Shown: positions 13,643 to 25,492, counted from the stretch's first letter. The stretch: DNA of 64,000 bases from Kingdonia uniflora (GCA_014058105.1 JACGCM010001245.1:1550001-1614000); one strand, 5' to 3'. Notes: generated by a model from the letters alone, not told the origin. Made by a program: numbers and translations.

Positions 13643-13651
13643 CCTTATATA
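13643..13651 (-). promoter_or_regulatory. Putative TATA box of the Gypsy-1 antisense gene
   Basis: Minus strand reads TATATAAGG about 75 bases upstream of the antisense ATG at 13570. The neighbouring bases ACTCTGAGTT (minus strand) also precede the antisense gene of Gypsy-3, with a TATAAAG-type box at 42382-42390. Conservation in two separate insertions supports a core promoter, but no transcript is seen here. Confidence 0.45.
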
Positions 13652-13870
13652 CACCAATCAGCATTTAAAGCAGACTCTACAAATTCCCAACACCAAAGGG
13701 ATTCCTCAGACAATAGTATTTAACTACAGTCATTACCTCTTAAAAACTCAACAGACACCAACAACGATTAATGCATTAACATAGGAAATGCAACCCGATA
13801 TAACTACAATATTTATTGACTCATCTCAACCAATACCACTTGCCTATAATCATTCTCGTACTGTTGGCTA

Positions 13871-13882
13871 AGAGGGGGAGGT
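13871..13882 (+). promoter_or_regulatory. Gypsy-1 polypurine tract
   Basis: AGAGGGGGAGGT lies immediately before TGTAGTGG at 13883. It would prime plus-strand DNA synthesis, and it fixes the start of the full 3' LTR at 13883 rather than at the inner TGTAATAG at 14053. Confidence 0.7.
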
Positions 13883-14734
13883 TGTAGTGGCTTATTCCGC
13901 ATCACGACCTCATACTTCATCTCCGAGCTACAGATAAACTTTGGACCTCAGCAACAGAACATGTGGCACCATCACAACCATATATAGAATGAGTTTCTCA
14001 ACCAATACCATTCATCCCTAACAAAACTTATGTTATTGGTTGAGAGTCGTCTTGTAATAGCTTATTTCCTATCTCGGGCTTAAACCTCGCCCTCAATTTC
14101 ATCAGCATACAGGAAAACACTACTAAAGACGTCACCAAGCTTTCCCCAGTTTGAGATGTCACTTTTGACCTTTGCTTTAGCAGTCCGGCCTGCCAAGCTT
14201 TCCCCAGTTTGAGATATTACTTCCAGCCTATACGACAGTAGCCCGACCTGCCAAACTTTCCCCAGTTCGAGATATTAATTTTGACCTCTGCATCAGAAAT
14301 TCGACCAACGCAAGATACATAGTCAGTAATAAAGTCGTTGTACAGTAATAAATGCCAAAATATTACACAACCTGGTCAAAAAATATCTCACACTCACTTT
14401 GTAACATCCATCATTAATGGGCTTTATAGTCTCCAAACGGTCATAATATGATACCTATAAAAAGACCTGGAGAACTACAGATGAGTGACGAAACACTCTT
14501 CATAGAAAATTCCTATCCTATCATCTTGTATTCTCAAGACGTTCATTATAATAGATTAGCAATCGGAATAAGATCAACACATTTTCAAAATCCTTAGGAG
14601 AGATCATGGTTCTTAACCCATTCAGGGGTTTTCCATGCTAAAATCATCTTATTGTCCATTGTCTATCATTCTTGAACATTCCAAATACATTTAGTGTAAA
14701 GGCTAAGTCCGCATATCGGAATTAAGCTATTACA
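13883..14734 (+). repeat. Gypsy-1 3' LTR (long form, 852 bp)
   Basis: Starts TGTAGTGGCTTATTCC after the polypurine tract and ends GCTATTACA. The inner part (14053-14734, 682 bp) matches the whole 5' LTR; the first 169 bases have no counterpart at the 5' end of the element. They do match the start of both Gypsy-3 LTRs, so they belong to the LTR. A TATAAAAAG box lies at about 14456. Confidence 0.8.
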
Positions 14735-14757
14735 TGTACCAAATAGATGCTTTAGCC

Positions 14758-16112
14758 TTTTAAAGCATATGTAGCAGTAGTGTAACTTGCTTAGGTGGAG
14801 CAAGTCACCCTCTTTTTTAGAAAACCATCTCACAATAGTAAGATGACTTTGCCTATATGGCACCCAATTCCCTAAACAAACTCACCCTGCAGTTCAGAGA
14901 CCCGCAGGGTAATTTCCACTTTTTTCAATGTCGCGGAGTTCTGAACTAAGTGGCAAAATAGACGCCTCAGATTAAGACACGTCACAAATTTTAATGGTTT
15001 ACGATGCATGGAATCTTTAAAAAAAAAATAAGGGTCACGCAGTTCAGAACCGCGAGACATTATTTGTTTTCTCCTCTTTCTCTCTTCTCCCTCTTTCCAT
15101 ATGGCCTTTTATGATTGGTTTGATATAAGTGGGTGGGTTTTAACTGTTGTGGAAACTCAGGGTTGGTTACTATTTGGGAGGAAAATGTAGGTTTGAACCC
15201 ACCTAGCTAGCATATGCAGCAGTTGGGTCATTTAAAACCATCTAAAATAACTCAATAGTAACCAACTTTAATTTTTACACAATAGTTGAGGTGGGTTGAA
15301 AACCCACCCAGCTATTTTTTTTAGATTAAACTAATCATAAAAAGCCACATGGCATGAGAGAGAGAATAAAAAAATGTCGTGCAGCTTAAAATTGTGCGAC
15401 ACTTTTAATTTTAAAAAAATTTACGCATCGAGGACCATTGAAACTGTGACGTGGTTAATCTAGAGCGTTCATTTTGCCACGCAGTTCTAAACTACGCGAC
15501 ATGAATATTTTAATAACCTACCCTGCAGGTCTTTGAATTGGCCCTCAGGGTAGTAGTTTTTTAATGATTTGGGTGCCACCTTGGCAAAATGATCTACCTG
15601 TTGTGAGGTTAGTTTTAGGAAAAGAGGGTGGGTTGCCTCTGCCTAAGCAACTCACCCTACTACTGCATATAATCTTAGAGTATCCACAGCAGTAGGGTGA
15701 CTTGTTTAGGTGGCAGCAAGTTACCCTATTTTTCTCAAACCGACCACCCAGCAGTTGGGTCTTCTTACCTAGGTCGCAGCCAACACAACAAAAAAACCTA
15801 CCCTAGGGTTCGGCTCAAAGACCTGAATTGTGCAGCAAAATAAATCCATCAGATTAATACACATCACAAGTTTTAACGGGTCGCGATGTGTGGAATCTTT
15901 TTTTAAAATAAGGGTCGCTCAGTTCTGAACTGCGCGGAATTATTATTTTTTCTCTCTCCTCTCTCATACCACGTGGCTTTTTATGATTGGTTTAAATCTA
16001 AAAAAATAGGTAGGTGGGTTTTCAATCCAACTTAACTATTGTGCAAAAATAAAAATTGGTTACTATTGAGGCATTTTAGTTGGTTTAAGGTGACCTTATT
16101 ACTGCATAATCT
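14758..16112. repeat. Three ~450-bp MITE-like units in +,-,+ order (foldback)
   Basis: Unit A (about 14758-15215, +) and unit B (about 15205-15680, -) are long inverted copies meeting near 15210. Unit C (about 15678-16112, +) follows directly. Shared landmarks are a start like CAGTAGGGTGACTTG, TTTTATGATTGGTTT in the middle, and GGTTACTATT near the end. The last bases of unit C read GGTGACCTTATTACTGC, roughly inverted to its start, so the unit has short terminal inverted repeats. Each also holds a small CAGTTC/GAACTG palindrome. No coding sequence. Family not identified; a non-autonomous DNA transposon is the best guess. Confidence 0.7.
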
Positions 16113-17709
16113 ATTAAGGCAATCTTACCTTCTGTATCAAAGATGGGAAGATATGTTATAATTACTTGGAGCCACAAAATATTTTATGCTTCAGATTTGC
16201 TTATGCCCATATTATACTCATAGTTATGGGCTTATACTAGCATATGTATATTTGGTATACAACTTGTCATAGTGATTGTTCTTGTTTATGTTTTTTACTT
16301 TAGAGCATCATTAATACATATGACAGACATGGTCTACTACTCCTTGTTATCTAGGACTAAATTTCCTTATATTTAAGTGCATGGCACTAGTTGTTATACA
16401 ATTAACCCAAAATTAGCTTGATTTTCACTAAGATCCGATCCATTATCATGTTTTGCTTTTCAGGTCTAAAGTTGTTATTTTTTTTACGAATCCAATCCAG
16501 AGTTCTCATTTAGGTAAAGCCCAAAATCAAAGGAACATTAAAACTTGAATCTCAAGTTTTTTGGACGATTTTCTTACCAATCATCAAATCAGTTGATGAT
16601 TTACCTCGGTTCAAACCAAGAAATCATAGAAATCTTGTCCCCTTTAATTAATAACATTTCTTAATCTTCCATACCCGGAGGAGAGAACCCATCGCTGGTT
16701 TATGGAGTGACTTCTTCGAAGGCAATTTCTTCGACATGTTCATCGTAAAGATTGTAGATCATTTTCGTGAAATAGGTAGAGCCAACTACAAGTCTTTTGG
16801 AGTAGAAAGGAATTTTTTTTGCTCTAAACCCTTGAAAAGAAGTGTAGAGTATAAGACAATGAAATGAGAGGGAGAGTAGGAGAGAGAGAGCGAGGAGTGC
16901 TCACCTACTAAAAGATATAAATGAGCGAAAAGTCAAATATTTTATAAATATGATTAAGCATAAATGTGCCTCAGGATACTTATTCAATGAAATTGGCCTA
17001 TTTTGTCCAACTTGACCCGCTCAAACCCAATACCCGGCGAGCCACTACCATTTTCCTTTCTAATAACACAACCTCCTTGCATCACGAATGTGTGCTGTAT
17101 TCGAGAAACCACGCTCGACTCAAGTAAATCTAACTAACATATTTAATTACATTTGATGTCGAGTTTTAATTTTATATACAATAAAACTTAAATTTCAAAA
17201 TTTTACTAAGCTTTAATATAATCCTAGCGGATCCTAGTTGTTTAGCCAACATTCTCTAAGTGATCAATGATGGGAAGATGACAAAAAGATCTCTTATCGT
17301 TTCTTTAAATTTAGGTTGTACTTGGTTCACCGGAAGCGGATGCAAACGCAAGCCCATATGGATATTTCAACTTGTGAACTGATTGGTTGGAGCAGTTGCA
17401 CCCACTTATAGTGTATCGACTTACGGGTGATAAAAAATATGTTAATGAAATTGCTACACCACACTGTGGCAAAAAAAATCTCTGCACCACGGTGCTAAAT
17501 AATCTCGATCCACAAATCGTTAAAAAAAATTCCAAAAAAAATAAAGTTTCTCGACAAGATATCTCTCTTTCTCCTTTATCTCTCCTCAAGATCTGACCCA
17601 TCTCTCTCAGTTTGATATTGTAATTTGGGAATTAAACTTTCTTCATTAATAAAGGAAGAGAGAGAAATTAATAGTTAGAAATTTTAATTTTTTTTAAATC
17701 TTTTATCCC
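16113..17709. other. Unassigned intergenic DNA
   Basis: AT-rich, with no coding frame I can support on either strand. It holds a GA-rich run near 16861-16902 and several A/T runs. The last five bases (ATCCC) are the left target-site copy of Gypsy-2. Confidence 0.4.
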
Positions 17710-18327
17710 TGTAAGGACTTATCCCTCGATCTTACCCAAAGTCGAGCTCACCTAGTTTGAATTACCTTCATCTCAGACTCACGCATTTTTAGCACATTTA
17801 CCTAGTTAGCATTCCAACCTACCCCACGAACTGGTTAAGAACATGGGCCAAACTTAAACCGAAAAACCTTATCCAGTCAAAGGTATCCACACAAATTCAT
17901 CAGTTATTCGGTCAAACACCACTAAACCACATTGTACGAAAAACATGCTCCAGTATGACGAAGAGCTGCAAAGAAGGTCTATATAAAAGAAAAAGTTCCA
18001 GAGGAGACAGGGACCAAAAAATTACACAAGAGATCACCTAGAAACTACTTGTTCTAGATTCTCGATAATCAACAAAACTTTATAGTTACAAGATTCAAGC
18101 ATTTCTATTTTTAGAGATCACTTGTAATAAGATATCCACCTCAAGCAATAAAGATATTTTCAGCAAAAATCCTCATCACGAGGTCGTGGTTTTTTTACCT
18201 ATTCAGAAGTTTTCCACGCTAAAATCACCTGTTTCATTTCTTACTTTCCATTAGAATATTGTTACGAGTTCATTGGTGTGATAGAAAATTCTAAGCCATT
18301 TTGAGCTTACGAAATTTGGCCATTATA
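17710..18327 (+). repeat. Gypsy-2 5' LTR
   Basis: Begins TGTAAGGACTTAT and ends TTGGCCATTATA, a decayed form of GGCTATTACA. A TATA box (TATATAAAAG) lies near 17980. The part from about 17850 onward aligns well with 25009-25492. Confidence 0.82.
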
Positions 18328-18347
18328 TTTGGCGTCGTCTGTGGGAA
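18328..18347 (+). promoter_or_regulatory. Gypsy-2 primer-binding site
   Basis: Reads TTTGGCGTCGTCTGTGGGAA directly after the LTR. It is the same site as in Gypsy-1 and Gypsy-3, with one change from their apparent consensus. Confidence 0.75.
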
Positions 18348-18360
18348 AGATTGCATTTCT

Positions 18361-20120
18361 ATGATATCCTAAGGCAGTCTTTCACTAGAACTTTCAATCA
18401 TAGTTACTTCTAGACGATCGGCTGCAGAAACTCGGCTCGTAGTTTCCCTGGAGCCGGGGCAGCTCACAGAGTTACGAGCGAATCTCAACGCCAAGACAAA
18501 GAAATGCGCTGAATTCAAACTTCAGTTAACAAAGGATCAGGAGCTCTAGGAAAAAGAGCTCGATACAGAATGACAAGCTCGTTTGACTGTGTTCAAACAA
18601 CATGAAGATCAGATGACAACAATACAGACTGTCTTAGAGTATCTACAAAAAATACTTAGTAGGATCCTCCAGCCAAAGGTCACGATCAGCTTCCAGAGAC
18701 CTCCTGCATCACTGCATGGGAAAGATTGGGACCTCGAGGAGTCGCCAGTAAAGCTATTTCCCGAAATTTAAATGCAAACCACAACCCTCCATATATTTGG
18801 GGGGTGAAGTTCAGTCCAAAGTCAGTCGAGGTCACCAAATTTCCATATGCCTAGAGGAAGAGAAGTGACCTCAACATCAAGTTCAAGCACAAGATTGCCT
18901 GAGTGAAGGTACGGGCACTCATCATCCACAGCTAGCTCATCCAGCGATTCAACCAACACGTCATTACGTCACAAAAGAGTATATGGACCAACGGATTATA
19001 GAGTTGATCGAAGCACAGGTTCTGGGTACTACCGGCGATACCGCAAAGTTACAAGGAAATCTGATTGTCAAAGAACTATTCGATATGGAGATGCTGAAAG
19101 GTTTCTATACTCCCAAAATTCGCAAATACAAAGGTACTGACCCGAAGGAGCACATTCAGCAATACCATGATTCATTAGGGTTGTACTCCAATCTCAACCA
19201 CATCCTCTACCGTCTGTTCACTATAAGTCTACAGGAGGAACCACTCCGATGGTTCTATTCTCTCCCTGAGGACTCCATCTGCACATTTGATCAGCTACAG
19301 AAGCAGTTCATCAAGACATATGCTCACAACAGAGGCAAAGAGGAGAACTTGTATTCTCTTATCGGTCTTAAGCAGTCGCATAAAGAGAAGCTTGAAGATT
19401 TCTCGAGGAAATTCTTAGAACTCATGCGAAAAGTGGATAACCTCGATCAGAAAACGGTTGTTACTGCTTTTACCAATGCTCTCCAGCTCGACTGCAAGGC
19501 CAAAAAATACCTCTTCCTTAGCAAACCTGTGACCTTGGAGAAGATAATCACCAAATTCAATGGTTACGTCGACCTAGAGAGGATGATGTTCGAGCGACAA
19601 AAATCTATTAAATCCATCCTCTTCACTAAAGGTCCATCTACAGATTAAGCCAGTGAACCCATGGAGGAATAGGGAGATCAAAAGCGCACCAAGGGTAATA
19701 CTGGTTACCCTCGGAAAAGTAGTCTACAAAACAAATCCATCCTCCTAAACCAGAACATCCGAATCTCCACAATATTTCCACTGCTATTGAAGGATCCACT
19801 CTACCGCGTCTGTCGACCGCTGGAACCAATTGATAGTCAACCATATTGCCTGCATCATAAGGTAAATCATCATACTACTGATAATTTCTATGCTCTACAG
19901 CGGTTGCTTGAGTACATTTTTAAAGGGGGACGGATGCTCGAATACATTTTCGATCTGAAGTCGTACAAAGATGGTAGCTATAAGAAGCAGCTCAAAGTTA
20001 TTCAGGTCAATGATCAAGATGAGGAGAAGCATCTCTACTATATGCACCACAACAACATGATCAAAATCAATCAAATTACCAATTCCAATAGAACAAAATG
20101 CAGAAGACTATCATAATGCT
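18361..20120 (+). pseudogene. gag: Gypsy-2 gag
   Basis: Nucleocapsid polyprotein. The ATG at 18361 is followed at once by a stop, so the N-terminal part (PGQLTELRANLN near 18450) is broken. An uninterrupted 221-codon stretch at 18983-19648 holds the retrotransposon-gag domain (EPLRWFYSLPEDSI). A second open part (19787-20116) holds a zinc-knuckle-like CLHHKVNHHTTDNFYALQRL, in which the usual third Cys has become Phe. It is better kept than in Gypsy-1 but still not a working gene. Confidence 0.8.
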
Positions 20121-23100
20121 GCGATCTCACACCTCAAGACAAAGAAGCCAAGCTTCTTCCCGAGTAGAGCAATCGTCGACTCGGGATCTCCTTCGAAGAT
20201 TGCGATACTAGCCATGTCAAGTTTCCACATCATGATGCATTATTCAAAATGTTCAAGATGAAGAAGTTTGTCATACACAAAATGATGATCGATACGGGAA
20301 GCGGTATTGAGATTTTTTTTCAGAGTACGATCGACCAGATGGGCTTGGCCTACCAAGTTATTCAGAGTGACACCGATATCAGTGGGCTCAATAATTCCAG
20401 GGAAGAAAGAGTAGGCAAGATCATCTTACCTATTACCCCAGGACTAGCCACTATCGATGTCGTTTTCTATGTCATTAATGCCAAATCTCGTTATCTTGGG
20501 ATTATGGGCCGTTGTTGGACACAACATGGTGGAAATCACTTCTACCTATCATCAAACACTCTGATTCAAACATGACAACGGTATTTATGAGATTAGAGGC
20601 AGTCAGAAGCTCTCTCAAACTTGAAAAAATACCATCTTTGCTATCCTAGATACTTTAGGCAGATCTGTTGCATAGCAATTACAAGAAGCTGGTCACCTCA
20701 ACGATCAACCATCCACAGAGGAGCCCACAGAATATATCAATATTGATGGACCTAACAAAGGTACTTTCATTGGTACTAAGCTGGTTCAGCACAAAAAAGA
20801 TGTTCTCATTCAGTTCCTATAACTTAATCGAGACGTTTTTACATGGTCTTTCAAAGAAATACTTAGGGTCGATCCAGCCATGGCTTGTCACAAATTAGCT
20901 ATCAATATCAATGCCACAACGGTCAAACAGAAATAGCAGTGACTTTCACCTCGTCTTCGAGATGAAGTTAGCACCGAGATCGAGAAATTGATCAAAGTGG
21001 GATTCATTCGAGAAGCCAAGTTTCCAGAGTGGATATCCAGCATTGTCACTGTCCCAAAGAAGAATGGAAAAGTTCAATTTTGCATAGATTTCACAGATCT
21101 GAACAAACATACTCTAAATGACAGTTTCCCTCTTCCCAATATTGATAAGATTCTCGATTCTACAGCAGGCCATGACCTTCTATCTATGATAGATATTGCT
21201 TCGGGGTACAATCAAATTCGACTTTTATAAGAAGATTAGGAGAAGATAACTTTTATCACTGAAAGAGGTCTTTATTATTATAAAGTCATGCCCTTCAGAC
21301 TCAAGAACGTGGGTGCCACATATCAACGGTTGATGACTACTATGTTCAAAGTACATCTAGGGAATATCGTTGAAGTCTACATCGACAATCTCTTGTACAA
21401 AAGCGCACAGTCATCCAATCACATCACAGATCTCAATACAATATTCAACATCCTTCAGTCTTACAGGATGCATCTCAACCCTGATAAATGTTAATTTGGG
21501 GTACATTATGTCTGCTTTCTAGGCCGCTTCATCAGCAAGAAAGGAATTAAGGCTGATCTTGATCAAATTCGAGCTCTCCTCTACATGTCCTCACCAAAAA
21601 CAACAAAAGACGTTCAAAAACTAGCTGGCAAGATTGCCGCTATAAACCGTTTCATTTCTAAATCTTCAAAACACTGTCGTTGGCTATTCCTATTACTCTG
21701 CAAATGTACCAAATGAGGAAAAGTTTAGCCAAATACAAAGGTCACATGGACACCAGAATGCGAAGCAGCTTTTCAGGATCTCAAAACCTATTTGGGGAGG
21801 TCTCTCATAATGAGCACCCCAGTAGATAATAAGGAATTGATTATCTACCTAGCAGTCACAGATACTTTCCTCAACTCGGTTCTTATTTGCCTGGAAGGGA
21901 AAATAGAGAAACCAGTCTTCTTCATCAGTAAGACCCTCACACCAACGGAAATAAGGTACTCTAAAATTGAAAAACTTATTCTCACTCTTGTTTACACTTC
22001 ACAGAAACTCAAGTACTATTTACAAGCTTATTTATCCAAAGTCATGACGAATAACCCACTTCAAGAAGTTCTATCCAATAAAGAAAAAAATTAAGAAGAG
22101 TGCAACAGTAGTCAGTCAGTATGGGAGAACATGATATCAAATTTGAACAACGTTATTCCAAAGAAGGTCACGCCGTTGCTAATTTTCTCGTAAATTTTCC
22201 AGTAGAGGATCCCGAGTGGGAGGAGCACGAATTGACCTTAGAGAAGAAACACCTGAGGATCCACCCCCCAATCCATTCGACGAATGAGCTGAATGGATCA
22301 CTATATCAGGGTGGAGACTTCTCACAGATGGATCAACAGGACCCATAGGGTCAGGAATTGGGATCATTTTGATTACCCCTTCCAATGACAGAATTGAGAA
22401 ATCAATCCGCTTGGATTTTGAGGCCTCAAATAATGTCACCGAGTATGAAGCTCTCATTCATGGACTCGACCTCTCTTTTGAGCTCGATGTCCCCAAACTC
22501 TTAGTTTATATAGATTCACTACTTAAAACAATACAAGAAGAATGGGAAGATGGTCGAAAACGTAGCCCTCGTTGAGGATGAGCAAGTTCGTGAAAGAAAC
22601 TCTCGATTATCTTACTCGAGGTAAAAATAGACACACCGATTCTTTGGCATATCTACCCGGGGTCTTGGGAACAGAAGCTCAATATCTCCGGATCGAAATC
22701 ATTTCAACCCCCAGCATTGATCATATTTTTGTATGCACGATCAGCACTGGGGGCGATCAAGGGGGAGATGGCAATTGGCAAAAGATTTTCTTAGCCTACC
22801 TCGGTGTCGACAATAATTGTAACGGGCCACTCCCAGTAGATCTAAAAGAGCGCCAAGAGCTGATCAACAACTTGAAGTGCTATACTAATCAAAATGGTAT
22901 GCTATACCACCTTTCCGTCATAGGGCCTTACCTCAAGTGCCTCTCCAAATCTTCCGCGAATTTCATGAAGGAATTTATGGCTCCCATGCCGCAGGTCGAT
23001 CATTAGCAAACAGAGTTATCACTCAAGGAGTATTCTGGCCCAGGATGCGCAAGCAAGCAGAGGAGTACACTCATAGATGCGATACCTACCAAAGACATGG

Positions 23101-24010
23101 ACATATGATATGTGCCCCTGCACTCGAACTCTATGCAAGCAAAGTTTTCTGGCCATTCAAAATATGGGTACTAGATCTCATCAGCGAATTCCCTAACTCT
23201 TCAGGTAACCACCGTCACCTACTCGTAGCTACCGACTATTTTACAAAATAGGTAGAAGCAGTTCCACTATGTCGAACCAGAGAAGAAGAGGTCATCTACT
23301 TTATCTAAAACCACATAATCACTCGGTTTGGGTGCCCCCACCTAATTTATATCGATAACGGGCCCTAATTTTTGGGAGAGAAATTCGTAACCTTCTTAAA
23401 CCACCACAATATTATCCACTCACCATCCAATCCTTACTATCCTTAAGGCAATAGCCAAGTCGAAATCACCAACAAAACTATCATGGATGGACTCAAAAAA
23501 TGACTTTACTCACAGAAAAAAGGGAATTGGGTTCATGAGCTACCTCATGTCCTATAGGCATATCGTACCACTCCCTGACAATTAATTCGGCATACCCCAT
23601 TCCTCCTTGCTTATGGCATTGGGGCCGTTATTCCTTTTGAATATCATTATCCAATTCATGACCACGAGCTAACTGACGAGGAAAATGAGTTCGAGTTGGC
23701 TTGTAACCTCAATATGATAAATAAAACCAGGGAACGCGTCATCGCTAGCCTAAGTCGATATCATCATATGCTTACCAGATCGCACAGCAACCGAGTCAGA
23801 AGTCGTGCCTTCCAAATCAAAGATCTCATCCTCAGAGAAATTCCTCAACATCATAAAGAGCCTCACGCTAGAAAATTAGTCGACAATTAAGAGGGTCCAT
23901 TCATTATCATAGGTTTCTCAGGCCTGGGACCATATTATCTCATGACATAAGAGAGAATCCCCATTTCAAATCCTTAGAACACTAGGCGACTAAAATAGTA
24001 CTATCGTTAA
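20121..24010 (+). pseudogene. pol: Gypsy-2 pol (protease, RT, two RNase H domains, integrase)
   Basis: The protease at 20249-20575 keeps the active-site DTGSG (Asp codon 20291-20293). RT (about 20960-21500) reads YIDN instead of YIDD at 21378-21389, losing a metal-binding Asp, and has a stop at 21228-21230. A gypsy-type RNase H follows (21700-22094, with VFFISKTLTPTE). About 200 bases later comes a second, archaeal-like RNase H (about 22310-22560) with DGSTGP, TEYEALIHGLDL and LVYIDSLL; two RNase H domains are a known Tat feature. Integrase (22570-24010) keeps ATDYFTK and an IDNGP segment. The pol ends with a stop at 24008-24010. Many stops make it inactive. Confidence 0.85.
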
Positions 24011-24185
24011 GTGTCTTACTACTCCATTTCCTTTCCTCACTTTTGTTATTTTGTTTTTCAATTCCAAAAGAGAGATTTTCATCTCCATCCAATGTAAATT
24101 ATGAACTTATCAATGAAACTTCCAAGTTTTTCACAATATCTCTCTTCTTACGTAGATTAAGCCATATTCTATAGATTAAAGCATA

Positions 24186-24700
24186 GATAATACTAGCTTT
24201 CAATCAATCTTATTCTAGTTAGATCAAGGATAATACATGGTTTGGCTGACTCTACTAAATCTCCGCGATTATAGTAAGTATAGAAACTTGTTTCATATCA
24301 AATACTCTACCAAATATCAGATAGGGCAAAGATAATACTAGCCTTCATCTACTTTAACTTGTTTGGGTCATTTATACCGGCTAGATCAAGAATAACACTT
24401 GGTTTGGCTAACTCTACTAAATCTCGGTGATTGTAGCAAGTGTAGAAACTTGTTTCATATCAACAACTCTATCAGGCATAAGATAAGGAAAAGGTAATAC
24501 TAGCATTTATCTCTATCAATATGTCTGTAACATTTCGATAGTTCAATCAAGTTTTAACTTGGTTTAACTCAACCCATTTCTATGATTGAAACAAATGTAA
24601 GAACTTGTTTTATATCAAAGACCCCACCAGACACAAGATAAGGAAAATGTCATACTAGCTTTCATCTATTTTAATGTGTCTGTAACAGATACTATTTATT
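24186..24700 (+). repeat. Tandem array after Gypsy-2 pol, ~145-163-bp unit
   Basis: The landmark (GATAATACTAGC and variants) recurs at 24186, 24331, 24494 and 24649, with GAAACTTGTTTCATATCAA between copies. About 3.3 diverged copies. Same location, relative to pol, as the unrelated arrays in Gypsy-1 and Gypsy-3. Confidence 0.82.
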
Positions 24701-24861
24701 TTTTAGGTCAAATTCACATTACAAGGGATTATTTTCTGCTAATAGAATGTCAGGCGTACTTCCCCCTATAACAAGAGGTTGAATATTCAATTCACGGATT
24801 ACAGCAACTCTGCCCCTCTCTATTAGATCAACAGGTCGAGGGCCTAAATTGGTTTCCATGG

Positions 24862-25492
24862 AGGCCATACAGTTCCCTCGATCTATATTAACTCCGCAAA
24901 TGCATCCCTATCCGATAGACTTTTGAACAAGGTATCTCATTCTAACTCAAGTCTTTTTACTTCCTCTACAAAATATGTAACAATTGACTCAAGCAAATGC
25001 ATCAGGTTGAACTTAAACTGAAAAAACCTTATCCAGTCAAAGATACCTGTCTCCACACGAACTCGTCAGTTATTCAGTCAAACGCCACTAAACCACATTG
25101 TTTGGAAAATGTGCTCCAGCACAACGAAGAACTGCGATGAAGGCCTATATAAAGGAAAAGTTCCAGAAGAGGCAGGGACCAGAAAAATTATACAAGAGAT
25201 CACCTAGAAACTACTTATTCTAGATTCTCGATAATCATTAAAACTTCTTAGTTACAAGATTCAAGCATTTCGATTTTTAGAGATCACTTGTAATAAGATA
25301 TCTGCCTCAAACAATAAATATACTTTCAACAAAAATCCTCCACCCGAGGTCGTGGTTTTTTACCTATTCAAAGGTTTTCCACGCTAAAATCACATGTTTC
25401 ATTTCTTACTTTCCATTAGAATATTATTACGGGTTCATTGGTGTGATAGCGAATTCCAAGCAATTTCAAGCTTACAGAATTTGGCTATTACA
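24862..25492 (+). repeat. Gypsy-2 3' LTR (left edge uncertain)
   Basis: The right two-thirds (from about 25009) align clearly with the 5' LTR and end TTGGCTATTACA. The first ~150 bases are much more diverged; only short blocks such as TCCCTCGATCT line up. The left edge is set from the 5' LTR length and may be off by tens of bases. A TATATAAAGG box lies near 25145. Confidence 0.65.

Larger units (their letters stand above)
382..14734 (+). mobile_element. Gypsy-1: Tat-type Ty3/gypsy LTR retrotransposon with antisense genes
   Basis: Two direct LTRs bound the element: 382-1064 on the left and 13883-14734 on the right. The flanks read TGTAA on the left and TGTAC on the right, a 4/5 target-site match. 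In order it holds a primer-binding site, gag, protease, reverse transcriptase, integrase, a tandem array, two antisense coding blocks, a polypurine tract and the 3' LTR. Integrase after RT, no chromodomain, and extra open frames between pol and the 3' LTR are known marks of the Tat lineage. The gag-pol frame is broken by many stops and at least one frameshift, and the RNase H region is deleted, so this copy cannot move on its own. It is closely related to Gypsy-3. Confidence 0.88.
17710..25492 (+). mobile_element. Gypsy-2: Tat-type Ty3/gypsy LTR retrotransposon
   Basis: Flanked by a perfect 5-bp target duplication, ATCCC at 17705-17709 and 25493-25497. It holds a 5' LTR, a primer-binding site, gag, pol with dual RNase H, a tandem array and a 3' LTR, in 7.8 kb. 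Unlike Gypsy-1 and Gypsy-3 it has no antisense coding block. It is the best-preserved gag of the three (221 codons open) and keeps an intact protease active site, but pol carries many stops. Confidence 0.9.

Noticed and set aside
14053..14734. 3' LTR of Gypsy-1 starting at 14053 (equal in length to the 5' LTR)
   Set aside because: No polypurine tract lies before 14053, whereas a clear one lies before 13883. The extra 169 bases are also part of both Gypsy-3 LTRs.
17311..17601. Overlapping 96-codon minus and 69-codon plus frames
   Set aside because: No recognisable domain, A/T-run composition, and no counterpart elsewhere in the window.
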